From Bacteroidia bacterium (GTDB lineage: Bacteria > Bacteroidota > Bacteroidia > Bacteroidales > BM520): a DNA stretch of 7,626 nt. Numbering within the stretch: position 1 is the stretch's first letter; each line of letters starts with the position of its first letter. Shown piece by piece: positions 1-6,451 of this stretch. The stretch is from the NCBI GenBank assembly GCA_009930445.1, contig RZYD01000109.1, forward strand, positions 1-7,626, written 5' to 3'. The notes beneath the pieces were generated by a model. That model did not search any database. It had not been told where the DNA came from and saw only the letters and a list, made by a program, of their open reading frames with translations. The translations under genes and the position numbers were made by a program.

Positions 1-2
1 AT

Positions 3-1250
3 GGTAACTGGATTGACCGGATTGTTTGTCAGAAAAGTACCGACGGCGGCGTAACCTGGAGTGAAGGTACCTACATAGGGCTAAATGGAGAGAAGGCGCA
101 GGATAAGCATTGGGCTGTTGTTGATCGTTCGACGAATGCCATTTATGTTACCTGGACGCAGTTTGATGTATATGGCTCCTCGTCATCCGAGCATAAATCG
201 GATATCCTTTTCAGTAAAAGTTATGACGGAGGGCTCACCTGGAGTACACCGGTAAGGATCAATGAAGTTTCGGGCGATTGTATCGACAGCGACAACACGA
301 CCGAGGGTGCCTCACCGGCTGTTGGCCCTGACGGAGAAATTTATGTTGCCTGGATGGGGCCACAGGGACTTGTTCTCGACCGCTCGACCGATGAAGGCGA
401 GAGTTGGCTGGAACACGATATTCTGATTGATGATCTTCCGGGCGGGTGGGATTTTACGGTTCCCGGAATCAGTCGCAGCAATGGGTTTCCTGTGCTTCGC
501 TGCGATTTGTCGGGCGGAATCCATCATGGAACCCTCTATTTGAACTGGAGCGATCAGCGCAATGGAGAAGACGACACCGACGTCTGGCTTGTCAAATCTG
601 TTGATGGTGGTTTTTCCTGGTCGGAAAAGGTGAGGGTGAACGACGATGAGCCGGGGAAACATCAGTTTTTTACCTGGATGGAAATCGATCAGGAAAGTGG
701 TGATCTGTGGTTTGTGTTTTATGACCGCCGGAATTATGCCGATAATTTCACGGATGTATATATGGCATTATCACAGGATGGAGGCGCTACATTTGCTAAC
801 TTCAAAATCAGTGAAACACCTTTCGAACCCTGGTCGACAATTTTTTTTGGCGATTATAACAACCTCAGTGTACACAAGGGTATCGTTCGTCCGGTGTGGA
901 CACGGCTGGCTGGCGGAAGCCTTTCGGTATGGACGGCCATTGTGGATGTACATGCAGTTGGAGAGCCTGACCGGGAGGCCATACCTTTTGAACTGGAACA
1001 GAATTTTCCAAACCCTTTTGATCAGACCACCTGGTTTAAATATAAATTACGCCGTGCAGAAGTGATTTCTCTCAGGGTGTACGATATTACCGGCAGACCT
1101 GTGGCAACACTGATTAAAAACAGAGAAAAGGAAGCTGGCCGTCATGTTGCGCATTTTGATCCGGGAGAATATAGATTGCCCTCCGGCATATATTATTTCT
1201 CTCTGGAGACTAAAACACAGGTGGTTCGACGGAAAATGGTATTTCAGTAA
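3..1250 (+). CDS. Secreted Asp-box (BNR/sialidase-like) protein with T9SS sorting domain, 5' end missing
   Basis: The reading frame is open from the left edge to a TAA at 1248-1250 and gives 415 residues; the true start and any signal peptide lie outside the window. Five Asp-box-like motifs are visible: STDGGVTW (nt 36-59), SYDGGLTW (219-242), the degenerate STDEGESW (384-407), SVDGGFSW (597-620) and SQDGGATF (771-794). Asp-boxes mark the blade turns of beta-propellers such as sialidases and related BNR proteins. A GDYNNLSVHKGIVRPVW stretch follows the last box, and then comes a T9SS sorting domain. The protein is therefore probably exported across the outer membrane and released or anchored at the surface. 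Catalytic function is unproven: the arginine triad and the FRIP motif of true sialidases cannot be assigned in this fragment, and Asp-boxes also occur in non-sialidase propellers. It converges on the next gene with one base between stops. Confidence 0.9.
   Translation, partial: GNWIDRIVCQKSTDGGVTWSEGTYIGLNGEKAQDKHWAVVDRSTNAIYVTWTQFDVYGSSSSEHKSDILFSKSYDGGLTWSTPVRINEVSGDCIDSDNTTEGASPAVGPDGEIYVAWMGPQGLVLDRSTDEGESWLEHDILIDDLPGGWDFTVPGISRSNGFPVLRCDLSGGIHHGTLYLNWSDQRNGEDDTDVWLVKSVDGGFSWSEKVRVNDDEPGKHQFFTWMEIDQESGDLWFVFYDRRNYADNFTDVYMALSQDGGATFANFKISETPFEPWSTIFFGDYNNLSVHKGIVRPVWTRLAGGSLSVWTAIVDVHAVGEPDREAIPFELEQNFPNPFDQTTWFKYKLRRAEVISLRVYDITGRPVATLIKNREKEAGRHVAHFDPGEYRLPSGIYYFSLETKTQVVRRKMVFQ
984..1247 (+). 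other. T9SS type A C-terminal sorting domain (within the Asp-box protein)
   Basis: The last 88 residues begin PFELEQNFPNPF, the usual opening of Por secretion system sorting domains. They continue with a beta-strand containing LRVYDITGRPVATLI, an AGRH turn, PSGIYYFSLET, and a basic end (VVRRKMVFQ). In this family the domain directs a Sec-exported protein through the type IX machinery and is normally cleaved off at the cell surface. It is seen only in Bacteroidota and close relatives, which makes it the strongest taxonomic marker in the window. Confidence 0.88.
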
Positions 1251-1251
1251 T

Positions 1252-2601
1252 TTAGAACAGGAAGCCGATATTAATGTAAAGTCCCGAGTTGCCATCCTGT
1301 TCATCTGCTGCCATTCCGTAATTTATAGCCACAACAAAATTTTGATTCATAACAAAATAAAATCCGGCACCATAGCTCAGATGAATTCCGTCGTCTTCCA
1401 GTGTAAAGTAGTTTTCCCTTTCGGGGATAGTCGACAGGTTGGTGTCGAATTCGATCGGCTTAAGTACAGTACCGGCATCGATGAATGGAGCCAATGCAAG
1501 GTAGATGTTTTGTTTTCCCAACGTAGTACGCAGAAATTTCCAGCGGAATTCCAGGTTCGCATAGGCAATATGATCGCCTACTACGCGGTTACGCAATACC
1601 CCGCGAAGGGTTTTGGCTCCCCCGAGCCCGTCGGAAGTGGTCGCAGAGCTAAAACTGCTGATCATGTAGGGTTGCATAAAGAATGGCGGTTTCCCGAACA
1701 GTGTTCCCTGATAGGTTATCCGGCCCGCAAACGTCAGGCGCTGCGGAATCAGGGTAAAGTACTGCCGGTGGGAAAGCGCCAACCGTGTGTAGCCAAAATT
1801 TCCATTGCCTAAAATTGACGGCGCGGTGACCAGAACGGCTTCACTCCATATTCCCTGGTTGGCATTGGCTTCAATATCACGGCTGTCATAAATAATTCCC
1901 AGTTTGATAAAATTGGTTAGCCCACCCTCTTTTTCTTCTTCACCAATCAGGCCCCATGTGACATATTTTTCGTACAGGCCGGCCACATCCGGCAACCGGT
2001 CGGCCGAATCTTTTCCTTCGTTTAACCGTTCGATATTCACCGGTTGGAGGGTATGTTTATATATCCCCATTCCGGCAAGCCATTTCCAGTGGGTCGATTG
2101 GATGGGTTGAGAAAAATCAGCCGTAAAACGGAGTAATTTTCGCTCATGCCGGTAGAACATACGGCTAATATAGGCCTCGTTGTTGTCGGCATCCTCCTCC
2201 CACCGGGGGTTGAAAACGGATGCATATCCATTAAACCCGTAAAAATCAAGCGCTTGCTCGGTCAGGTAACTGAAGTCGGCTGTGAGTCGTATGTTATTGG
2301 GCAGTAAATCTTTGGCATCGAAAAAGAGTTGGTTGATCCCACTGCCTTTGGTGGTCCGCGACCATTCGGCTTTAATGGCATAGCTATAGTCGGGATATCG
2401 TGAACCATCGCCGTAATTGAAGGCATTGATCAGTGCACCATACTTAAATCCGATGTCCGAGTCGTACGCTACTACAGGTAAACCACCAAAGTTCCATCCT
2501 GTTTTAATATTTTCACCTTCGGCAGTTTTTTCCTGCGCCCGGGTTACAGCAGGGAGAAGTACAACCGCAGTGAGCAGCATCAGGTACACAAGTTTTTTCA
2601 T
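1252..2601 (-). CDS. Omp85/BamA-TamA-like outer-membrane beta-barrel protein without POTRA domains
   Basis: The 449-residue protein starts MKKLVYLMLL and has a Sec signal peptide of about 22 residues ending TRA before Gln23, a plausible signal peptidase I site. The rest is rich in alternating aromatic and polar strands typical of an outer-membrane barrel, and ends LYINIGFLF with the terminal Phe expected of BAM substrates. Omp85-like marks are the IIYDSRD strand (236-242), the GGAKTLRGV segment (327-335, the conserved RG tip of the lid loop) and FIDAGTV (373-379). The mature part goes almost directly into the barrel, and at this length there is no room for a POTRA array, so it is not BamA itself. 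Its substrate is unknown. Its ATG (2601-2599) overlaps the TGA of the upstream symporter gene (ATGA), so translation is probably coupled. No terminator is visible after its stop, which faces the Asp-box gene one base away. Barrel class is confident; exact role is not. Confidence 0.88.
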   Translation of the reverse strand: MKKLVYLMLLTAVVLLPAVTRAQEKTAEGENIKTGWNFGGLPVVAYDSDIGFKYGALINAFNYGDGSRYPDYSYAIKAEWSRTTKGSGINQLFFDAKDLLPNNIRLTADFSYLTEQALDFYGFNGYASVFNPRWEEDADNNEAYISRMFYRHERKLLRFTADFSQPIQSTHWKWLAGMGIYKHTLQPVNIERLNEGKDSADRLPDVAGLYEKYVTWGLIGEEEKEGGLTNFIKLGIIYDSRDIEANANQGIWSEAVLVTAPSILGNGNFGYTRLALSHRQYFTLIPQRLTFAGRITYQGTLFGKPPFFMQPYMISSFSSATTSDGLGGAKTLRGVLRNRVVGDHIAYANLEFRWKFLRTTLGKQNIYLALAPFIDAGTVLKPIEFDTNLSTIPERENYFTLEDDGIHLSYGAGFYFVMNQNFVVAINYGMAADEQDGNSGLYINIGFLF

Positions 2602-4046
2602 AATTCAGTGTTATTTTTGATGTTTGAATTCAGCCCGTTCATTTCGGGTAAATGTTGAAAAATTAACAGAAAAAGGCAGGAAACCACAATTGACCCGATG
2701 GCCAGGTCGGCATTATCTTTAAAGAAATCAAGGGGTTCGGGCTGAAATCCGGCGATAATAACCAGAATAATGACGTAGAGTATTCCGGCGATAAAACTGG
2801 CCATAGCCGCCTGGTTTTTTATTCTCCAGTGAAAGGAAGCGATGGCAGCGGGAAGAATGGTAAAGCCAATGCCTGTGATAAAAATAAAAACTGCTACCAA
2901 ATCGCGAAAATTATAGGCAAAGGCGAAGCCTGCCAGTGAGAAAAGTACAATGAATAAACGAGTTCTTCTCATCATTTTTTTCTGGTCGCTTTTGGTATGG
3001 CTAAGTTGTCCGAAGAAATCCATCGCCGCACTGGAGGCCAGAACGAAGATCTGGGTGTCGGCCGAGCTCATGATGGCTGCAAAGATCAGAATCAATCCTG
3101 CCACAATATATTTTGCTGGTACCAGCACTGTAAGCCCTTGGGAAAAGGCCTCTTTGGGCTCAATCCCGGGTACATGGTAATGCGCAGCCAGTCCTACCAG
3201 ACAAATTACAAAACCTGTAATGAGGGTTAGCAGGGCACTGCCCCGGAGTCCACGCGATACAACGCGCTCGTTTTTTGCTGCATATACCCGCTGCCAATAT
3301 TCAGAACTTTGGAATACAATAAAAATCCCAAAAGCAAGAAAAGCAATAGTCATTACCGGGTCAGCATCAGAAAAATCAACCAGGCCATTAATAACGTCGG
3401 TGGTCTCATCGCCCCCGTTCAGCACAAAAGCAAGAATAAAAAGGACTACGAAAAGAACGATATATTGAAAAATGTCGGTTTTGATTACCGAGCGAAAACC
3501 ACCCGCAAAAAGATAAATGGAGATGATCAGGCTGGAGAAAAGGAGTGCAGTTTCGTACGACCACCCGCTGATGCCTGCCAGTATTGTGGATCCGGCAATG
3601 AACTGGTTCAACAACATACCAAAATAAACGATGAACAAAATGATGGCCGAGAGCAAGCCAACTTCTGTATTGAATTTGTAATAAAACCAGTCGGAGAAAG
3701 TGAAGAGTTGTTTTTCGGCACCAATCCGGCGTAATTTTTTTGCATAGGGAATAAACAACAGGAAGCCGATGGAAGTACCGATAAAGACCGCCATGGCGCT
3801 GATGCCATATTGATACACATATGCCGTAAAGGCTACAATGGCTGCGCCGCCAATATAACTGGCTACCACAGAGGCCATAAAACCCCAGATACCCAACTTG
3901 CGGCCGGCAATAAGATAATCGTCGTCTTTTTGGTGCCTCGAACTGATAATGCCAATCAGGATGCAGATCACTGCGTAACTGATGAGAAGAATGAGGTCGA
4001 AAAGGGTTAGTTTAGAATTTGGGATAAGCATCGAAAGAAATTCCAT
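2598..4046 (-). CDS. Sodium:solute symporter (SSS family) inner-membrane transporter
   Basis: The 482-residue, highly hydrophobic protein has about 13 likely membrane segments, as expected for the SSS (PutP/SGLT) family, which couples solute uptake to the Na+ gradient. Family marks are DDYLIAGRKLG (42-52) after the first helix, GGFRSVIKTDIFQYIV (182-197), and AAIMSSADTQIFVLASSA (323-340). By eye, A62, I65, A324, S327 and S328 fall where vSGLT has its Na2 sodium-site residues. The vSGLT sugar-contact residues Glu68 and Gln69 appear replaced (Ala68, Ala69), so the substrate is probably not galactose and cannot be named. Start choice: the frame extends upstream to TTG at 4055, but ATG at 4046 is preferred because it is the first ATG and leaves a normal short N-terminus; ATG at 4031 is a second option. 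The TGA end overlaps the start of the barrel gene by four bases. Confidence 0.94.
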   Translation of the reverse strand: MEFLSMLIPNSKLTLFDLILLISYAVICILIGIISSRHQKDDDYLIAGRKLGIWGFMASVVASYIGGAAIVAFTAYVYQYGISAMAVFIGTSIGFLLFIPYAKKLRRIGAEKQLFTFSDWFYYKFNTEVGLLSAIILFIVYFGMLLNQFIAGSTILAGISGWSYETALLFSSLIISIYLFAGGFRSVIKTDIFQYIVLFVVLFILAFVLNGGDETTDVINGLVDFSDADPVMTIAFLAFGIFIVFQSSEYWQRVYAAKNERVVSRGLRGSALLTLITGFVICLVGLAAHYHVPGIEPKEAFSQGLTVLVPAKYIVAGLILIFAAIMSSADTQIFVLASSAAMDFFGQLSHTKSDQKKMMRRTRLFIVLFSLAGFAFAYNFRDLVAVFIFITGIGFTILPAAIASFHWRIKNQAAMASFIAGILYVIILVIIAGFQPEPLDFFKDNADLAIGSIVVSCLFLLIFQHLPEMNGLNSNIKNNTEL

Positions 4047-4160
4047 TGTGCCCAAGTTTTGATTTTCATTGCAAGGTATAAAAAAACTTGATATCCGGAT
4101 GTCGTGAAAATGATTTTACCCGGGGGGTTGTGGTCGGTAGTTTTTGCACCACAGGAATCC

Positions 4161-4179
4161 AGAAAGTGTGGCACTTTCT
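4161..4179. repeat. Perfect 8-bp inverted repeat with 3-base spacer
   Basis: AGAAAGTG (4161-4168), spacer TGG, then CACTTTCT (4172-4179) are exact reverse complements. The centre lies about 125 bases before the symporter ATG. The form suits either a dimeric regulator's operator or a tight RNA hairpin. A second, mutually exclusive pairing exists: CCACA (4149-4153) with TGTGG (4167-4171), which shares bases with the perfect hairpin. No T-run follows on either strand, so termination is unlikely. Confidence 0.5.
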
Positions 4180-4193
4180 AAATTCAATGGGTT

Positions 4194-4219
4194 GGTGGAA
4201 GGAAAAACATTCTTCCTCC
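4194..4219. repeat. Imperfect inverted repeat
   Basis: GGTGGAAG (4194-4201) and CTTCCTCC (4212-4219) pair at seven of eight positions around a 10-base loop; the mismatch is T4196 against T4217. It begins 15 bases after the perfect palindrome. No T-tract follows. It may be a second arm of one structured element. Confidence 0.35.
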
Positions 4220-4231
4220 ATGAATGATTCA

Positions 4232-4257
4232 GGGTTCCGGGGGAATAGCATAAACCC
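4232..4257. repeat. Short inverted repeat GGGTT / AACCC
   Basis: GGGTT (4232-4236) and AACCC (4253-4257) are complementary across 16 bases. An alternative pairing inside it is GGGG (4240-4243) with CCCC (4255-4258). Alone this is weak; it is recorded because it is the third inverted repeat within about 100 bases. Confidence 0.25.
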
Positions 4258-4337
4258 CGCCACCTTTTTTTGGTTTTGTTGCCCGTGTTGTTCGGCGGGA
4301 AAGGATTGAGGTTCGCGACCCGGATGTTTAGGTCCCT

Positions 4338-4922
4338 TTATTCTTTGTTTGTTTTTTGCAATACGGCATTAAAAGCGGTTTTCAGGGCTGCATTTATTTC
4401 TTCCACATTGAAATAATCCGGATCATAGTCGCCGCCTAAGAAATCAATGGTATCTTCATAATCCATGTGATCGGGATTGTCCAGTACATCAAGAATTTCG
4501 TAGAAGCCTTCCACTCCGCCACACCGTTCGGGAGGGCAGTTGCCTTCTCCGTCGTTCACTCTGGGATAAAAAACGCCTTTTTCCGGTTGTTTTTTTTGTT
4601 CGAGAAGTATTTCGTGCGCCCAGTTGTCTTTGAAATCGTAGTTATAAATCATTTTGTCTTTCACTACTTCCAGCAGGTCGGAGAGTTTCATATTTACATA
4701 TTCCCGGCAGGTATATTCATCGTCCATAAGCCCGGCAGTCGGGGAATAGAAGGTCATATCCTTAACAAAGCGGTGTTTGTATTTATTTTTCCATCCCATT
4801 ACGATTTGAATCAGTTTATGAAAATCGGACAGGGAAATGTCGGAGGGCACTTCAATTTGCCTCCAGATGGCAGGTTCAATATTCAGGATTGAGATATCGA
4901 CCTGATAGATTTCAACATTCAT
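4338..4922 (-). CDS. Plasmid pRiA4b ORF-3 family protein
   Basis: The 194-residue cytosolic protein has no signal peptide or membrane segment. Its motif order matches the pRiA4b ORF-3-like family: EPAIWRQIEVP (16-26), SLSDFHKLIQIVMGW (30-44), NYDFKDNWAHEI (94-105), GEGNCPPERCGG (125-136) and a C-terminal DYDPDYFNVEEIN (165-177). The conserved aromatic/acidic patch and the paired cysteines C129 and C134 are present, so the gene looks intact. Family members occur on plasmids, beside mobile elements (some are labelled IS1096 passenger TnpR) and as chromosomal singletons, but their biochemical role is not established. This copy stands alone, with a 224-base gap before it and a 291-base gap after it on its own strand, and no transposase or terminal repeats nearby. 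The ATG at 4922-4920 is the first in frame. No convincing promoter was found upstream. Confidence 0.9.
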   Translation of the reverse strand: MNVEIYQVDISILNIEPAIWRQIEVPSDISLSDFHKLIQIVMGWKNKYKHRFVKDMTFYSPTAGLMDDEYTCREYVNMKLSDLLEVVKDKMIYNYDFKDNWAHEILLEQKKQPEKGVFYPRVNDGEGNCPPERCGGVEGFYEILDVLDNPDHMDYEDTIDFLGGDYDPDYFNVEEINAALKTAFNAVLQKTNKE

Positions 4923-5146
4923 AAGTCAATTAAATGCCTAAAATTTAACGATACACGAAACGGATTAATGTCAGCCCTAAAATAATCTGGTGGGTTGACG
5001 GTATAAAAATAGGTTTTTTTTTCATTTCCATCCTTTTACGGTTATTTTTTTCCATTATCCCTTGGCGGGGAAGGGCTAAAATGGCTACCAATGCGGTTAA
5101 TTGTTGTGTTAAAATGTTGTCAAAATATGGTTTATGGGTTGTAGAT
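4923..5146. other. Non-coding gap between ruvC and the pRiA4b-family gene
   Basis: These 224 bases lie after the ruvC stop and before the next minus-strand gene. A five-base stem CCCTT (5059-5063) / AAGGG (5071-5075) with a GC-rich seven-base loop is present, but no T-run follows on the minus strand, so it is a poor terminator candidate. A 36-codon minus-strand frame (5055-4945) starts MEKNNRKRMEMKKK after an AAGGGA stretch and ends in a short hydrophobic tail; it is too short and lacks recognisable similarity, so it is not called as a gene. No TAnnTTTG promoter box was found for the downstream gene. Confidence 0.6.
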
Positions 5147-5707
5147 TTAATCTTTAATGCGCTGAGGATTTTCATTCAGAAATTGCGACCAGGAGCCGTT
5201 GGTTTTTTTGCCCGAAAGTGTATAATTGCCTTGATTGGCGTGACAGACGGCAACGGCGAGGGCGTCAGTAATATCTAATTTTTCGGGCAGGTTGTTAATT
5301 TTAAGAAGGTTCATAACCATAGCCGCCACTTGTTCTTTAGAGCTACGTCCATTGCCTGTAAGGGCTTGTTTAATGCGCAGCGGCTGGTATTCGAAAACAG
5401 GTACCGATCGTTTAATGGCGGCGATTATCGCTGCTCCCTGTGCTCTGCCCAGTTTAAGCATAGCTTGCGCGTCAACTCCATAGAATGGACCTTCAATGGC
5501 CATTTCATCAGGGGTATATTTAGTGAGAATACCTGTTATTTCGTTATAGATTGTTTCCAGTTTTTGCCAGGGATTGATCACGCCAGCCAGTTTCAGGACA
5601 CCCATATCCACGAGTTCCTGTGATTTGCCTTTCAGTTTGATGATGCCCCATCCCATATACCGTGTGCCGGGGTCAATGCCAAGAATAATTTTTTCAGGTT
5701 GGGTCAT
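5147..5707 (-). CDS. ruvC: Crossover junction endodeoxyribonuclease RuvC
   Basis: RuvC is the Mg2+-dependent dimeric nuclease that cuts Holliday junctions symmetrically, working with the RuvAB branch-migration motor in recombinational repair. The 186-residue protein shows the RNase H-like fold marks: GIDPGT near the N-terminus with catalytic Asp12, AIEGPFYGVDAQAMLKLGRAQG with Glu72, the RIKQALTGNGRSSKEQV DNA-binding segment (111-127), and DITDALAVAVCH with Asp145 and Asp148. All four acidic catalytic residues are present. It is slightly longer than E. coli RuvC (173 residues) through a polar C-terminal tail (NYTLSGKKTNGSWSQFLNEN and on). Its ATG (5707-5705) overlaps the ispD TGA as ATGA, indicating co-transcription and probably translational coupling. 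ruvA and ruvB are not in the window. Confidence 0.98.
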   Translation of the reverse strand: MTQPEKIILGIDPGTRYMGWGIIKLKGKSQELVDMGVLKLAGVINPWQKLETIYNEITGILTKYTPDEMAIEGPFYGVDAQAMLKLGRAQGAAIIAAIKRSVPVFEYQPLRIKQALTGNGRSSKEQVAAMVMNLLKINNLPEKLDITDALAVAVCHANQGNYTLSGKKTNGSWSQFLNENPQRIKD

Positions 5708-6393
5708 AAAGGCAGCAGGGACTCAAATTGATGGAGAAGAATAGTCTTCGCAATTTTCAAATCGAGCAGGGTGGTAATTTTTATATTTTCTTCATTGCCA
5801 TGAAAGAGGGTAATCGGATGATTGGCATACTCCACGATAGAAGCATCGTCGGTAAATTCCTTTCTATAGGGTTGGCGATAAGCTTCGGTCAGGATGTTGG
5901 TTTTAAAGGCCTGAGGGGTTTGAATAATGCGGATTCTATTTCGGTCTACTGTGACCGTTTCTGGTTCTTCCATCATTCTGACCGACTCGATTGGCGTAAT
6001 GGTTGGAATGGCTATACCGTATTCTTCTGCCAGTTTATAGGCAGTATGGATTATTCTGATGGATACCAGGGGCCTTACCCCATCATGTACAGCGACAAGG
6101 CTGTCGGGTTCGGTGAGTTTGAGCCCGTTTTTTACCGAATGATACCGCTCTTTTCCTCCGGTTGTCAGCCGGTGTGGTGTGGTAAACTCATGGGTATAGC
6201 AGAGTTCGTTCCAGTATTCTTTCTGGTTATCAGGGAGAACGACAATGATGTCAATGTCCATGTTGGCAAGGTAGAAGGCATCAATGGTATGCATCAGAAT
6301 CGGCTTGCCTGCCAGGTCAAGAAATTGTTTGGGAGTGGTTGAACCCATTCTCGTGCCGCTTCCACCGGCAACAATAATTGCATATTTTTTCAT
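5704..6393 (-). CDS. ispD: 2-C-methyl-D-erythritol 4-phosphate cytidylyltransferase IspD
   Basis: IspD joins CTP and methylerythritol 4-phosphate to form CDP-methylerythritol and pyrophosphate, the third step of the MEP isoprenoid pathway, in the cytosol. The 229-residue length is standard. Seen are the nucleotide-binding loop VAGGSGTRMG (8-17) with Arg15, PKQF with Lys22, TGGKERYHSVKNGL (78-91), VHDGVRPLVS (102-111) with the metal-binding Asp104, VDRNRIRIIQTPQAF (149-163), FTDDASIVE (180-188), and NIKIT (203-207) with Lys205. The expected catalytic and substrate residues are therefore in place. The gene is 58 bases downstream of queA and may have its own promoter in that gap. It overlaps ruvC by four bases. 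Its presence indicates that this organism makes isoprenoids by the MEP route. Confidence 0.97.
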   Translation of the reverse strand: MKKYAIIVAGGSGTRMGSTTPKQFLDLAGKPILMHTIDAFYLANMDIDIIVVLPDNQKEYWNELCYTHEFTTPHRLTTGGKERYHSVKNGLKLTEPDSLVAVHDGVRPLVSIRIIHTAYKLAEEYGIAIPTITPIESVRMMEEPETVTVDRNRIRIIQTPQAFKTNILTEAYRQPYRKEFTDDASIVEYANHPITLFHGNEENIKITTLLDLKIAKTILLHQFESLLPL

Positions 6394-6411
6394 CGTTATC
6401 GGGATAAGTTA

Positions 6412-6444
6412 CGAAGGTATAAATTATTATGGATAATTCTTCAA
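6412..6444 (-). promoter_or_regulatory. Possible ispD promoter (weak)
   Basis: On the minus strand, TTG (6444-6442) is followed after 22 bases by TACCTTCG (6419-6412), which matches seven of eight positions of the Bacteroidota -7 box TAnnTTTG. Transcription would begin a few bases further on, leaving a leader of only about 10-15 bases before the ispD ATG. The spacer contains a small AT-rich inverted repeat, AATTAT (6422-6427) / ATAATT (6433-6438). The gap is AT-rich, so a chance match is quite possible. Confidence 0.3.
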
Positions 6445-6451
6445 TAAAAAT

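Larger units (their letters stand above)
4047..4337. other. Non-coding gap with a cluster of inverted repeats
   Basis: I find no convincing gene in these 291 bases. The short open frames on both strands show no family resemblance and no coding-like composition. The stretch lies between the stop of the pRiA4b-family gene and the start of the symporter gene, so it must contain the symporter's 5' region if that gene has its own promoter. No clear TAnnTTTG box with a TTG at correct spacing is present. A TACCTTGC on the minus strand (4078-4071) resembles a -7 box but lacks an upstream partner. The inverted repeats are listed separately. None is followed by a T-tract in either direction, so none reads as a standard terminator. 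Confidence 0.7.

Noticed and set aside
1144..1812. Long plus-strand open frame of 222 codons opposite the barrel gene
   Set aside because: It is antisense to a well-supported outer-membrane barrel gene, has no family resemblance and overlaps the end of the Asp-box gene in another frame.
4071..4078. TACCTTGC on the minus strand as a symporter promoter
   Set aside because: It is a poor match to TAnnTTTG at the last two positions, and no TTG lies 17-23 bases upstream.
4066..4309. Short open frames on both strands in the symporter/pRiA4b-family gap
   Set aside because: Neither shows a recognisable motif or a convincing start, and both run across the inverted repeats, so they are treated as chance frames.
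5059..5075. CCCTT / AAGGG hairpin as the ruvC terminator
   Set aside because: The stem is only five pairs and is followed by an A-rich stretch, not a T-tract, in the direction of ruvC transcription.
4047..5146. Insertion sequence around the pRiA4b-family gene
   Set aside because: Although some family members are called IS1096 passengers, there is no transposase, terminal inverted repeat pair or target duplication in the flanks.
5728..6342. Plus-strand open frame of 204 codons opposite ispD
   Set aside because: It is the antisense shadow of ispD, whose motifs are fully conserved on the minus strand; the shadow protein shows no coherent domain.
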